DNA of 14,906 nucleotides from an uncultured Pseudoxanthomonas sp. GTDB lineage: Bacteria > Pseudomonadota > Gammaproteobacteria > Xanthomonadales > Xanthomonadaceae. How positions within the stretch are numbered: position 1 is the stretch's first letter; the number at the start of each line of letters is the position of its first letter. The notes under the pieces are model-generated. The model did no database searches, was not told the origin of the DNA, and saw only the letters and a program-made list of their open reading frames with translations. Of the stretch, positions 1 to 6,720 are shown piece after piece. The DNA lies in the NCBI GenBank assembly GCA_946886405.1, contig CAMPIO010000087.1:1-14906 (forward strand). The letters are read 5' to 3'. Position numbers and translations under genes: made by a program.

Positions 1-1207
1 GGCAGACGATCTGGCTGGATTCGCCCAGCGACGGACGCAGGCGCTGGCGGCTCATTTCCAGCAGGCCGAAGCGCGAGATGCGGCCGATCTGCACGCGCGC
101 GCGGTCGTACTTCAGCGCGTTCTGCAGCTTGTTCTCGACATCGCGCTGGTGCTTGTTGCTGGACATGTCGATGAAGTCGATCACCACCAGGCCGCCGAGG
201 TCGCGCAGGCGCAGCTGGCGGGCCACTTCTTCAGCCGCTTCCATGTTGGTGTGGAACGCGGTTTCCTCGATGTCGCCGCCCTTGGTAGCGCGCGCCGAGT
301 TGACGTCGATCGCGGTCAGCGCCTCGGTCTGGTCGACCACGATGGAGCCGCCGGAGGGCAGGCGGACGTTGCGTTCGTACGCGCCTTCGATCTGCGATTC
401 GATCTGGAAGCGGTTGAACAGCGGGATGTCGTCCTTGTACGCCTTCAACTTGCGCAGGTTGTGCGGCATGACCTGCTGCATGAACTCGCGGGCGGTTTCA
501 TACAGTTCGTCGGTGTCGACCAGGATCTCGCCCACGTCGCTGCGCAGGTAGTCGCGCAGGGCGCGCACGATCAGGCGGCTTTCCTGGTAGATCAGGAACG
601 GGGCCGGCTTGGTCAGCGCCGCTTCGGCGATGGCCTTCCAGACGCTCAGCAGGTAATCCAGGTCCCACTGCAGCTCTTCGGCATCACGGCCGACGCCGGC
701 GGTGCGGATGATCACGCCCATGTCGTCGGGAATGGCCAGGGCGTCCATCGCCTTCTTCAGCTCGGCGCGGTCGTCGCCCTCGATGCGGCGCGACACGCCA
801 CCGGCGGTGGGCGAGTTGGGCATCAGCACCATGTAGCGGCCGGCCAGCGAGATGAACGTGGTCAGGGCGGCGCCCTTGTTGCCGCGCTCGTCCTTGTCCA
901 CCTGGACGACGACTTCCTGGCCTTCCTTCAGCAGTTCGCGGATGCCGGCCTTGTTGTGGTCGACGCCGGCCTGGAAGTAATCGCGGGAGATTTCCTTCAG
1001 CGGCAGGAAGCCATGGCGGTCTGCGCCGTAATCGACGAAGGCGGCTTCCAGGGAGGGCTCGAGCCGGGTGATGCGGCCCTTGTAGATGTTGGACTTCTTC
1101 TGTTCCTTCGACGGCTGTTCGATATCGATGTCGTACAGGGTCTGACCGTCGACGATGGCCACGCGCAGCTCTTCTGCCTGCGTGGCGTTGATCAACATGC
1201 GTTTCAT
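1..1207 (-). CDS. rne: Ribonuclease E, N-terminal catalytic part (cut at left window edge)
   Basis: Endoribonuclease that starts mRNA decay and processes rRNA and tRNA precursors; in E. coli it is the membrane-associated core of the RNA degradosome. The 402 residues visible match the family closely from the first codon ([20 protein letters not shown]). The S1 domain lies at about 35-125 ([20 protein letters not shown]) and the 5'-sensor region at about 125-215, with R168-T169 matching E. coli R169-T170. The DNase I-like catalytic domain holds D301 and N303 ([11 protein letters not shown]) and D344 (VIDFIDM), matching the Mg-binding D303/N305/D346. The fragment stops at Cys402, the first cysteine of the expected CPxCxG Zn-link, so the tetramer-forming region and the scaffold tail lie outside. 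The start at 1207 has a GAGGAA ribosome site at 1214-1219 with a 6-base spacer. RNase G shares the catalytic core but lacks the long tail. The match to the E. coli RNase E N-terminus and the divergent rluC favour rne. Confidence 0.97.
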   Translation of the reverse strand, partial: MKRMLINATQAEELRVAIVDGQTLYDIDIEQPSKEQKKSNIYKGRITRLEPSLEAAFVDYGADRHGFLPLKEISRDYFQAGVDHNKAGIRELLKEGQEVVVQVDKDERGNKGAALTTFISLAGRYMVLMPNSPTAGGVSRRIEGDDRAELKKAMDALAIPDDMGVIIRTAGVGRDAEELQWDLDYLLSVWKAIAEAALTKPAPFLIYQESRLIVRALRDYLRSDVGEILVDTDELYETAREFMQQVMPHNLRKLKAYKDDIPLFNRFQIESQIEGAYERNVRLPSGGSIVVDQTEALTAIDVNSARATKGGDIEETAFHTNMEAAEEVARQLRLRDLGGLVVIDFIDMSSNKHQRDVENKLQNALKYDRARVQIGRISRFGLLEMSRQRLRPSLGESSQIVC

Positions 1208-1271
1208 TGTGCGTTCCTCGCGCGCTGCTACCGCGCGGAACGCCATGGGGTTTCGCCTCTGGAACGTTGCA

Positions 1272-1300
1272 CCGCCCCTCGCGCAGGCGCAGCGGGGCGG
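1272..1300 (-). promoter_or_regulatory. Hairpin in the presumed rne 5' leader
   Basis: CCGCCCC (1272-1278) pairs perfectly with GGGGCGG (1294-1300). Inside it, GCG (1281-1283) pairs with CGC (1288-1290) around a 4-base loop, separated by a small asymmetric internal loop. It lies 65 bases upstream of the rne start codon on the transcribed strand. An irregular stem in this position resembles in outline the leader hairpins of E. coli rne, but the sequence is not comparable and function is inferred. Confidence 0.45.
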
Positions 1301-1478
1301 ATCGGGTTTCCAGCGCTACGACACCACGGCAGGCCGCGGGAGCGCTTTTCTTTCTAATAGGTGTTGCGGGGCCGGCGGCAGCTTCCCTCAAGAGGGGGCG
1401 CCGCGCGGGACATGTTCAGCATCAGGTGCCGTCACGCACCCGGCGGTATCCGGGTCTGCCGATCAGCCGCTAACATGG

Positions 1479-1493
1479 CCGCCCCTGGGGCGG
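1479..1493. repeat. Second copy of the CCGCCCC/GGGGCGG inverted repeat
   Basis: CCGCCCC at 1479-1485 and GGGGCGG at 1487-1493 are separated by a single T, giving a near-perfect palindrome in DNA. As RNA it would fold with a 5-bp stem and 5-base loop. Both arms are identical to those of the hairpin at 1272-1300, so the two elements could also pair with each other. In GC-rich DNA some chance similarity is expected. Confidence 0.4.
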
Positions 1494-1592
1494 TGGCCGC
1501 GCACTTGCCGGAATCGCGGGGAGACGGGCTTCTGGCCCAACAGCAACTCCCTGCGAAATCAAACCCTTATCTCGCCCTCCGAGTGTAACAGA

Positions 1593-2591
1593 ATGAATGG
1601 CTCCAACCCCAGCCCCCCTTCCGAGAAGCCGGTCGCAGGCGCCAAGAGTGCCGTGCGTACGGTCACGGTGCCGGAAGACCGCAGCGGGCAGCGGCTGGAC
1701 AACTTCCTGCTGGGCCAGTTGAAAGGTGCCCCGCGCAGCCTGGTCTACAAGCTGGTACGCAGTGGCCAGGTGCGGGTGAACGGGGGACGGGCCAAGGCAG
1801 AGCGGAAGCTGGAAGGGGGCGACGAGGTCCGGATCCCGCCCGTCAGTCTCACCGAGGCGGGAGAGAAGACGGCGCCGCCGTCAGGCTTCCTGATGCGGAT
1901 GGAGGCGGCCATCGTGTTCGAGGACGAGCGGCTGCTGGTCATCAACAAGCCGACCGGGGTGGCCAGCCATGGCGGCAGCGGCATCAGCCATGGCGCCATC
2001 GAGACGATGCGCGCGTTGCGCCCGAACCAGACGCTGGAGCTGGTGCACCGGCTGGATCGCGACACCTCCGGCCTGCTGGTCATGGCCAAGAAGCGCTCGG
2101 CGCTGTCCGAACTGCAGGCGCTGCTGCGCGAGGACAGCGAGGAGGGCACCCGCGGCATCGAGAAGCGCTACCTGACCCTGCTGGTGGGACGCATGCCGGA
2201 TGGCGTGATGAGCGTGGACGCGCCGCTGCACATCGGCCTGCGCCAGGGTGGCGAGCGCCACGTGCAGGTGCATCGCGATGGCAAGCCGTCGCTGAGCCAT
2301 TTCCGCGTGCTGGAGCGACGCGGGGGGCATTCGTATTGCGAGGTCCGCATCGAGACCGGTCGCACCCACCAGATCCGCGTGCACGCGCAGCACATCAGCC
2401 ACCCGGTGGCCGGCGACGACAAGTACGGGGATCCGGCGGTCAACAAGCGCCTTCGGGAGCAGGTGGGCCTGAAGCGCCTGTTCCTGCATGCCGCCTCGCT
2501 GCGGTTCGCGCTGGATGGCGGAAAGACGCCGTACGTGCTCAGCGCGCCGCTGGCCGACGACCTGGCCGCCGCGCTCGATCAGCTGGGCTGA
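1593..2591 (+). CDS. rluC: 23S rRNA pseudouridine synthase RluC
   Basis: Converts three uridines of 23S rRNA (955, 2504 and 2580 in E. coli) to pseudouridine during 50S subunit assembly in the cytoplasm. The 332-residue product is close to E. coli RluC (319). An S4-like RNA-binding domain spans about 33-82 (GQRLDNFLLGQLKGAPRS onwards), followed by the RluA-type catalytic domain with the signature HRLDRDTSG. D155 in that motif is the catalytic aspartate. GRTHQIRVHAQH and LFLHAASL are further family motifs. The frame stays open upstream to 1155, but family similarity begins only after about residue 20, and ATG 1593 gives a normal-length protein. No clear Shine-Dalgarno precedes it, so the exact start is less sure than the identity. 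The gene is divergent from rne, as in E. coli, and meets the next operon tail to tail with a 10-bp gap lacking an evident terminator. RluD-like paralogues lack this neighbour. Confidence 0.93.
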   Translation: MNGSNPSPPSEKPVAGAKSAVRTVTVPEDRSGQRLDNFLLGQLKGAPRSLVYKLVRSGQVRVNGGRAKAERKLEGGDEVRIPPVSLTEAGEKTAPPSGFLMRMEAAIVFEDERLLVINKPTGVASHGGSGISHGAIETMRALRPNQTLELVHRLDRDTSGLLVMAKKRSALSELQALLREDSEEGTRGIEKRYLTLLVGRMPDGVMSVDAPLHIGLRQGGERHVQVHRDGKPSLSHFRVLERRGGHSYCEVRIETGRTHQIRVHAQHISHPVAGDDKYGDPAVNKRLREQVGLKRLFLHAASLRFALDGGKTPYVLSAPLADDLAAALDQLG

Positions 2592-2601
2592 CCCGTGCGG
2601 T

Positions 2602-3000
2602 TCAGTGCCACGCGCCGAGGATCAGTCCGAACAGGGTGAACTGCAGCGTGTGGTAGCCCGCATCGATCAGCCAGAGCTTCGCGCCGCGCTGGGCGAACAG
2701 GTAGTTGATGCCGAAGCTCGCCGCGACAAAACCAACGCCGACCAGCGCGCCGCGACTGATCGCGGTGGCCAGCGGCGGCTGCGGTCCCAACAGCCACGCG
2801 AACACGGTTGCGGCGAGCAGCGAGAACACGAACGCGCCGCCGAAGATTGCCGCCGGATGTCCTTGCTTCTGCGGGTCCATGCCTGCGGCTTGGTTCCATG
2901 CCTTGCCGAACAGCGGTCCGTACCAGACGCCACCCAGCAGGAAGCTGGAAACGGCAGCGGCAAGTACGGCCCAGAGATTGATCGCTTCCATCGCGTTCAT
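2602..3000 (-). CDS. DUF1761 family four-helix inner-membrane protein
   Basis: A 132-residue membrane protein of unknown function. Four hydrophobic segments lie at about 8-27, 50-71, 78-98 and 113-131. The first runs into the signature GGVWYGPLFGKAW (23-35), which is typical of DUF1761 proteins, and the family is usually this short. No catalytic motif or cysteine is visible; charged residues are few and lie in the loops. It is the last gene of the phhB operon, starting 11 bp after the TonB-domain lipoprotein stop. The Shine-Dalgarno is weak, and Met4 (codon at 2989-2991) is a possible alternative start. The gene ends 10 bp from the convergent rluC stop. Family assignment is by recognised signature; role is unknown. 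Confidence 0.75.
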   Translation of the reverse strand: MNAMEAINLWAVLAAAVSSFLLGGVWYGPLFGKAWNQAAGMDPQKQGHPAAIFGGAFVFSLLAATVFAWLLGPQPPLATAISRGALVGVGFVAASFGINYLFAQRGAKLWLIDAGYHTLQFTLFGLILGAWH

Positions 3001-3011
3001 CCCGGTGTCGC

Positions 3012-3428
3012 TCAGCCGGCGCCTTGCCCAAAGCAGCGCGTCGGTTTTTCCAGCACGGGCGGGAAGGTCACTGGTACGTTGATCGTGTGACTCACTGGTT
3101 TGCCGTTGCGCGTGGCGGCGCGGAACTTCCAGGTCTGCACGGCTTCCAGCGCCGCCTTGTCGAGCGAAGCGTTGCCGCTGCCCTGCACCTGGGCGACGCG
3201 CGCAGGCACGCCATCCTGCTCGACCGTCACGCGCAGCACCGTGGTGCCGCCATCACTGTTGCATTCGGCATCCGCCGGATAGGCGGGCGGGGGCGTATCG
3301 ATGGCAGCCAATTCGGTGGGCGCAATCAGCGGAGCGCTGGATGCGTCCTGCTTCTTGGCGCAGGCCGACAATGCAAGCACGCCGGCAAGCAGCAGCACGG
3401 AGGAGGGGGCGAAGCGAAGTTCCATCAT
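3012..3428 (-). CDS. Lipoprotein with a TonB C-terminal domain
   Basis: This 138-residue protein starts with a lipoprotein signal: a hydrophobic stretch ([10 protein letters not shown]) then LSAC, giving lipidation at Cys23. After a spacer of about 25 residues comes a TonB-type C-terminal domain (about 47-125), recognised from [39 protein letters not shown] and [10 protein letters not shown]. In classical TonB this domain touches outer-membrane receptors while an N-terminal helix couples to ExbB/ExbD. Here there is no such helix and the spacer is too short to cross the periplasm, so energy transduction is unlikely. Periplasmic Cys56 and Cys132 could form a disulphide. The ATG at 3428 overlaps the phhB stop (ATGA), implying translational coupling; a second ATG follows directly at 3425. 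Domain call is firm; function is not known. Confidence 0.8.
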   Translation of the reverse strand: MMELRFAPSSVLLLAGVLALSACAKKQDASSAPLIAPTELAAIDTPPPAYPADAECNSDGGTTVLRVTVEQDGVPARVAQVQGSGNASLDKAALEAVQTWKFRAATRNGKPVSHTINVPVTFPPVLEKPTRCFGQGAG

Positions 3429-3772
3429 GATTCTCCCAGAAGGGCGCTGGCCTTGGCCGCGCAGATGAAATCGTTCTCGCTCAGACCGCCCACGTCGTGC
3501 GTGGAGTAGCGCACGACGGCGCGGTTGTAGTGCACGCCCAGGTCGGGATGATGGTCTTCGGCATGCGCGATGAACGCGAGCGCATTCACGAACGCCATCG
3601 TCTCGTAATAGTTGTCGAACGGGAACGTGCGCAGGAGCGCGTGGCCTTCTTCCGCAAGCTCCCAGCCGGGGATCTGCGGCAGCAGCTCGGCGATGCGGGC
3701 AGGGGGCAGACGATGCTCGCTGCCGCGCAGCGGAACGCAGTGCGCACGGGCAAGGGGGACGAGGTCGGACAT
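3425..3772 (-). CDS. phhB: Pterin-4a-carbinolamine dehydratase (PCD)
   Basis: Dehydrates 4a-hydroxytetrahydrobiopterin to quinonoid dihydropterin, recycling the pterin cofactor after aromatic amino acid hydroxylation; cytoplasmic. The 115-residue product has the normal family length. The family signature is complete: H74-H75-P76 (EDHHPDLG), Y82, H92 and D101, spaced as in the PCD pattern with the catalytic histidines. ATG at 3772 is supported by AGGAG at 3780-3784 with a 7-base spacer. It is the first gene of a three-gene operon and overlaps the next gene by ATGA. The phenylalanine hydroxylase gene (phhA) that often accompanies it is not in the window, so cofactor recycling would serve an enzyme encoded elsewhere, or the protein may have a moonlighting role. 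The upstream region to nfuA is a 93-bp divergent promoter region. Confidence 0.93.
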   Translation of the reverse strand: MSDLVPLARAHCVPLRGSEHRLPPARIAELLPQIPGWELAEEGHALLRTFPFDNYYETMAFVNALAFIAHAEDHHPDLGVHYNRAVVRYSTHDVGGLSENDFICAAKASALLGES

Positions 3773-3853
3773 GGCGCATCTCCTGCTGGGTGACCAGTCT
3801 GAATGGAACACGACGACAGGTCGCGGAATGTGAATGCCCGTCGGGCAGGGGGC

Positions 3854-3859
3854 TAGAAT
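3854..3859 (+). promoter_or_regulatory. Candidate -10 element of nfuA, placed for a leaderless transcript
   Basis: TAGAAT differs from TATAAT at one base and ends six bases before the nfuA ATG at 3866. Transcription would then be expected to start at or next to the A of the start codon, leaving no 5' leader. The hexamer 17 bases further upstream (TGAATG) is a poor -35 box. An AGGGGG run at 3847-3852 is too far away (about 13 bases) to be a good ribosome site. Confidence 0.45.
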
Positions 3860-3865
3860 AGCCGC

Positions 3866-4462
3866 ATGATCCAGATTTCCGACAGCGCGCAGGCGCATTT
3901 CCGCAAGCTGATCGAACGCGAAGCTCTGCCAGGACTGGGTGTTCGCCTCAGCGCGGTCCATCCAGGCACGGCACAGGCGGATGCGCGGCTGGAGTTCGCT
4001 GAACCCCGTGACCTGGCTGGCGACGAATGGGCGGTGGACTGCGACGGGTTCACGTTGTACGTCGACGCGGGCAGCGTCCATTGGCTCGACGGTGCCGACA
4101 TCGACTACGTCCTGAAAGGTGCCAGCACGCAGCTGACCATCAAGGCGCCGCGGATCAAGGGTGAGGCGCCGGATGATGCGGCGTCCCTGGTCGAACGCGT
4201 ACGCTGGGTCGTCGACAACGAGATCAATCCGCAACTGGCATCGCACAAGGGCCGCGTGGCGGTCGAGGAAGTCAGCGGCGACGGCGTGGTGTGGCTTCGG
4301 TTCGGCGGCGGTTGCCACGGATGTGGCATGGCCGACGTCACCCTCAAGCAGGGGATCGAGAAGACACTGATGGCGCGCGTGCCCGGCGTCACGGCGGTGC
4401 GCGATGCCACCGACCACGGCACCGGCGACGCGCCATACATCCCGCGCGGCAACGCGGCCTGA
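3866..4462 (+). CDS. nfuA: Fe/S biogenesis protein NfuA
   Basis: Carrier that accepts [4Fe-4S] clusters and passes them to apo-enzymes, important under oxidative stress or iron limitation; cytoplasmic and active as a dimer with the cluster at the interface. The 198-residue product matches E. coli NfuA (191). The N-terminal part (about 1-95) is a degenerate A-type scaffold domain lacking the usual three cysteines; only Cys59 is seen there. The C-terminal NifU-like domain (about 105-180) carries the cluster motif GGGCHGCGM with Cys150 and Cys153, equivalent to C149/C152 of E. coli. No good Shine-Dalgarno precedes the ATG, but a -10-like TAGAAT lies just upstream. It is divergent from phhB, and the large membrane protein gene begins 15 bp after its stop, probably in the same transcript. 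Confidence 0.95.
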   Translation: MIQISDSAQAHFRKLIEREALPGLGVRLSAVHPGTAQADARLEFAEPRDLAGDEWAVDCDGFTLYVDAGSVHWLDGADIDYVLKGASTQLTIKAPRIKGEAPDDAASLVERVRWVVDNEINPQLASHKGRVAVEEVSGDGVVWLRFGGGCHGCGMADVTLKQGIEKTLMARVPGVTAVRDATDHGTGDAPYIPRGNAA

Positions 4463-4477
4463 CGGAGCCCTGCGCCG

Positions 4478-6088
4478 GTGACGAACGCCACCGACGTCAT
4501 CGCGCACCTGCTGCCTCGCAAGGCAGCCACGATCGTCGAACGCCAGACCGGCCTCCCTTTTGGCTGGGGCTTGTGGCTGCGTGCGTTGCCTGAGCGACTC
4601 GGCCGCATCACGCGGGAGAAATCCGAGGCGATTGTCAGGACGTTGGCCCTGCGTGCTGCGCACACCCGTACCGCCACGCCGTTCGTGCCGGGCAAGCTGC
4701 GGGCACTGCGCTCGCTGTTCTACCAGGGCTGGGGTCCGCCGCCGCGCGAGGAGCGCTGGATGCGCTGGGTTGCGGGCTTCACCAGCAGCACCCTGCACCT
4801 GTTGTTCTTCCTGTTCCTGCTCTGGGTCGCGCTGGTGCAGATTCCACCGCCGACGCCCGATGCCGGCGATAGCGCTCGCGTACGCCTGGAGATGATCGGC
4901 GATGGCAGCCCCGACGACCTCGGTGGCGGGGCGCCAGCGGGCGAGGTCGCCAACGAGCAGGCCGCATCCGCCGTCACGTCATCCGATCCGCCATCGCCAG
5001 CCGTGGCCGAGGCGGCGCAGCCCTCCGGTACCGCTGCACCCGAGGCGTCGGTGGAACTGCCACCGGTGCCGCTTCGCGACGTGGCGGTGCCGGAGATCGC
5101 CGAACAACCGCTGCAGGTAACCGAGGTGGCCGAACCCACCCGCGCGTTCGTGTTGCCGCCCCCCACGCCGCGTCAGCCGGAGATCCGGCAGCCCGCGTTG
5201 CGCGAGGTCGGCGTCCCCACGCGTGACATCGCTGCGCCCGTCCCTGCGCCGGTCGTGCGCCGTGACGTACCCATGCGGCCCGTCGACGTGCCCGTGATCG
5301 CGGCACGCGAGTCGAAAGTCCGGGAACGTGAAGTAGCGGCGCCGGCGCCCACGCTGCGCACCGTGCCGATACCGACACGCGAGGTCGCACCGCGTGCCAT
5401 CGCCACGCAGGAGCGAAGCGTGCGACAGGTAGACATCCGTGAGCCTTCGCCGCGACCGACGCCTGCACCGGCACCACCGGCGCCTTCCACGGCGAATGCT
5501 TCAGCGACAGCGCGCCCGTCGGCGACGGCGGCGACATCGTCTTCCCGCAGTCCGACCGCACCGAGTTCCAGCACGCAAGGTGCGGTGCCTGCCGCGAAGG
5601 CAGGAGGCTGGGACACGCCGCGCACCGACGACTGGGGCAATTCGCGCAGGAACGTCGCCGGCGACAGCGCCACCGATGGCCGCGACAAGGCTGGTCTCTA
5701 CAACGCCGATGGCAGCCTGCGGGTGCCCGGCAATGCCGGCGATGGCGCTGCCGAACGTGGGGCGCCCGGTGGCGGCAACGATCAGTGGACGCGCGAGCGG
5801 CTGGCAGAGGCGGGCACATGGCTGCAACGGCCGCCCTACGATTACGAGCCGACCAGCTTCGACAAGTACTGGGCGCCCAGCGAGTCGCTGCTCGCCGAAT
5901 GGGTGCGACGGAATGTCCGCGAGGTCGACATTCCCATCCCGGGCACGAACATGAAGCTCAAGTGCTCGATCTCCGTGCTGCAACTGGGCGGCGGTTGCGG
6001 GCTGGGCAGCTTGTTTCCCGAGCCACCGAAGGCGCGACCGCCGCCGGAGATCCCGGTCAAGCGCACGCCGATCCCGACCGACAGCTGA
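4478..6088 (+). CDS. Single-pass Pro-rich envelope protein ('transmembrane repetitive protein'), TonB/TolA-like layout
   Basis: I recognise this only as the 'transmembrane repetitive protein' annotated in xanthomonads; its function is unknown to me. The 536 residues comprise a cytoplasmic, basic N-terminal region (1-96) and one transmembrane helix (about 101-121). The helix contains S103-x3-H107, the pattern found in the TonB and TolA helices that contact ExbB/ExbD or TolQ/TolR. A long Pro/Ala/Thr-rich spacer (about 122-430) follows, with degenerate R-[DE]-V-x-x-P units. A conserved-looking C-terminal segment (about 437-515) is rich in Trp and Tyr and has Cys496 and Cys507, possibly a periplasmic disulphide. 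The C-terminal segment does not look like a TonB or TolA fold. Start is GTG 4478 with GGAG at 4464-4467. It lies 15 bp after nfuA and is followed by a REP-like palindrome and a terminator. Real coding is supported by length, GC3 pattern and domain logic. Confidence 0.8.
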   Translation: MTNATDVIAHLLPRKAATIVERQTGLPFGWGLWLRALPERLGRITREKSEAIVRTLALRAAHTRTATPFVPGKLRALRSLFYQGWGPPPREERWMRWVAGFTSSTLHLLFFLFLLWVALVQIPPPTPDAGDSARVRLEMIGDGSPDDLGGGAPAGEVANEQAASAVTSSDPPSPAVAEAAQPSGTAAPEASVELPPVPLRDVAVPEIAEQPLQVTEVAEPTRAFVLPPPTPRQPEIRQPALREVGVPTRDIAAPVPAPVVRRDVPMRPVDVPVIAARESKVREREVAAPAPTLRTVPIPTREVAPRAIATQERSVRQVDIREPSPRPTPAPAPPAPSTANASATARPSATAATSSSRSPTAPSSSTQGAVPAAKAGGWDTPRTDDWGNSRRNVAGDSATDGRDKAGLYNADGSLRVPGNAGDGAAERGAPGGGNDQWTRERLAEAGTWLQRPPYDYEPTSFDKYWAPSESLLAEWVRRNVREVDIPIPGTNMKLKCSISVLQLGGGCGLGSLFPEPPKARPPPEIPVKRTPIPTDS

Positions 6089-6112
6089 GCTGCGGATGAT
6101 GAAGGGTGTGGC

Positions 6113-6178
6113 GTGGGAGCGACGTCAGTCGCGAAAGAGGATGAGATGGTGGCTCATCGCGACTGACGTCGCTCCCAC
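6113..6178. repeat. REP-like palindromic element
   Basis: Two perfect 22-bp inverted arms (6113-6134 and 6157-6178, core TGGGAGCGACGTCAGTCG) flank 22 bases. Near the centre ATGAG (6141-6145) can pair with CTCAT (6153-6157) around ATGGTGG as a nested hairpin. The arm sequence resembles the abundant intergenic GTGGGAGCGAC...AGTCGCGA repeats of xanthomonads (a memory-based match). Its position just after a stop codon and before an intrinsic terminator fits a REP element that protects or ends mRNA. Confidence 0.8.
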
Positions 6179-6203
6179 AACAGCTTGACGTTCCCGCAAA
6201 CAG

Positions 6204-6230
6204 AAACGGAGCCTTGCGGCTCCGTTTTTT
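6204..6230 (+). terminator. Rho-independent terminator of the nfuA operon
   Basis: AAACGGAGCC (6204-6213), loop TTGC, GGCTCCGTTT (6218-6227), ending in a run of six T (6225-6230). This is a perfect 10-bp stem with a U tract for plus-strand transcripts. Read on the minus strand the stem is followed by TTTCTGTTTG, so it may also weakly terminate the convergent cytochrome operon. Confidence 0.92.
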
Positions 6231-6257
6231 CATTCCCGGCGAGGGGAAGGAAACGAC

Positions 6258-6713
6258 TTACCTGTGCACGTTGTGCAGATCGCGCAGCTGCGAGGGACGC
6301 GAACCGAAGTAGGCCGCGAGGTCGGAGATGTCCTGGTCGCTCAGGTTGGCCGCCTGGGGCGACATCAGGGCGTGCTGGCGGTCGCCGCTGCGGTACGCCT
6401 GCAGCGCGTGCGCCAGATAGTCGCCGTACTGGCCGCCCAGCTTGGGGTAGGTGTCGTCGATTGGCGCGTTGCCGTCGGCACCGTGGCAGTCGATGCAGCT
6501 CTGGCCGGTCGCCTGGCCCTTGGCCTTGGCCAGTTCCTCACCCTTGGCGACATGGCCCTTGGGCAGGCCGGCCGACGAACTGGAACCGTGTTCGCCACTG
6601 GCGTGACCCGGGTTCTCGGCCGAAGCCTCGGTGTTTTCCTTCGAGCAAGCCACCAGGGTGAGGGCCGCAAACAGGACGATGGCTAGACGCTGGGCGTGCT
6701 TGGCGTTGGGCAT
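6258..6713 (-). CDS. Monohaem cytochrome c lipoprotein
   Basis: Electron carrier of the periplasm with one covalently bound haem c. The 151-residue precursor has a lipoprotein signal (LFAALTLVACSK) with Cys23 as the lipidated residue, followed by a Ser/Gly/His-rich linker (about 26-52). The class I cytochrome domain has the haem motif C73-I-D-C76-H77 and Met117 (HALMSP) as probable axial ligand. The YPKLGGQYGDYLAHALQAY segment and the final SDQDISDLAAYF helix are typical of cytochrome c4/c5-like carriers. It starts 7 bp after the stop of the next cytochrome gene and is clearly a paralogue of it. A poor Shine-Dalgarno precedes ATG 6713. Likely partners are bc1 complex or a terminal oxidase, but none is encoded here. 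Confidence 0.9.
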   Translation of the reverse strand: MPNAKHAQRLAIVLFAALTLVACSKENTEASAENPGHASGEHGSSSSAGLPKGHVAKGEELAKAKGQATGQSCIDCHGADGNAPIDDTYPKLGGQYGDYLAHALQAYRSGDRQHALMSPQAANLSDQDISDLAAYFGSRPSQLRDLHNVHR

Positions 6714-6720
6714 GGTGGGA

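Larger units (their letters stand above)
1208..1592. promoter_or_regulatory. Divergent rne/rluC intergenic region, probable structured rne 5' leader
   Basis: This 385-bp stretch separates two divergent genes and has no convincing gene; the open frames across it are upstream extensions of rluC or shadows. In E. coli the same gene pair is divergent, and the long rne leader forms hairpins through which RNase E represses its own synthesis. A similar role here is inferred from gene order and from the hairpins listed separately. AT-rich patches that could be -10 elements are CTATTA read on the minus strand (1355-1360) and TTATCT on the plus strand (1567-1572). Neither has a good -35 box at the right distance, so I do not assign promoters. 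Confidence 0.5.

Noticed and set aside
149..1357. 402-residue plus-strand open frame opposite rne
   Set aside because: It is antisense to a certain rne sequence; its His/Val/Ala-rich composition is what the reverse of GC-rich coding DNA gives, and it has no domain.
1155..1592. Long N-terminal extension of the rluC frame
   Set aside because: It overlaps the start of rne on the other strand and lacks similarity to RluC; family similarity begins after ATG 1593.
2666..3090. Plus-strand open frames opposite the DUF1761 gene
   Set aside because: The minus-strand frame gives a clean four-helix protein with family signature; the plus-strand frames do not.
6113..6178. Palindrome considered as a transposon end or attachment site
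   Set aside because: There is no transposase or integrase nearby and no flanking duplication seen; a REP-like element fits better.
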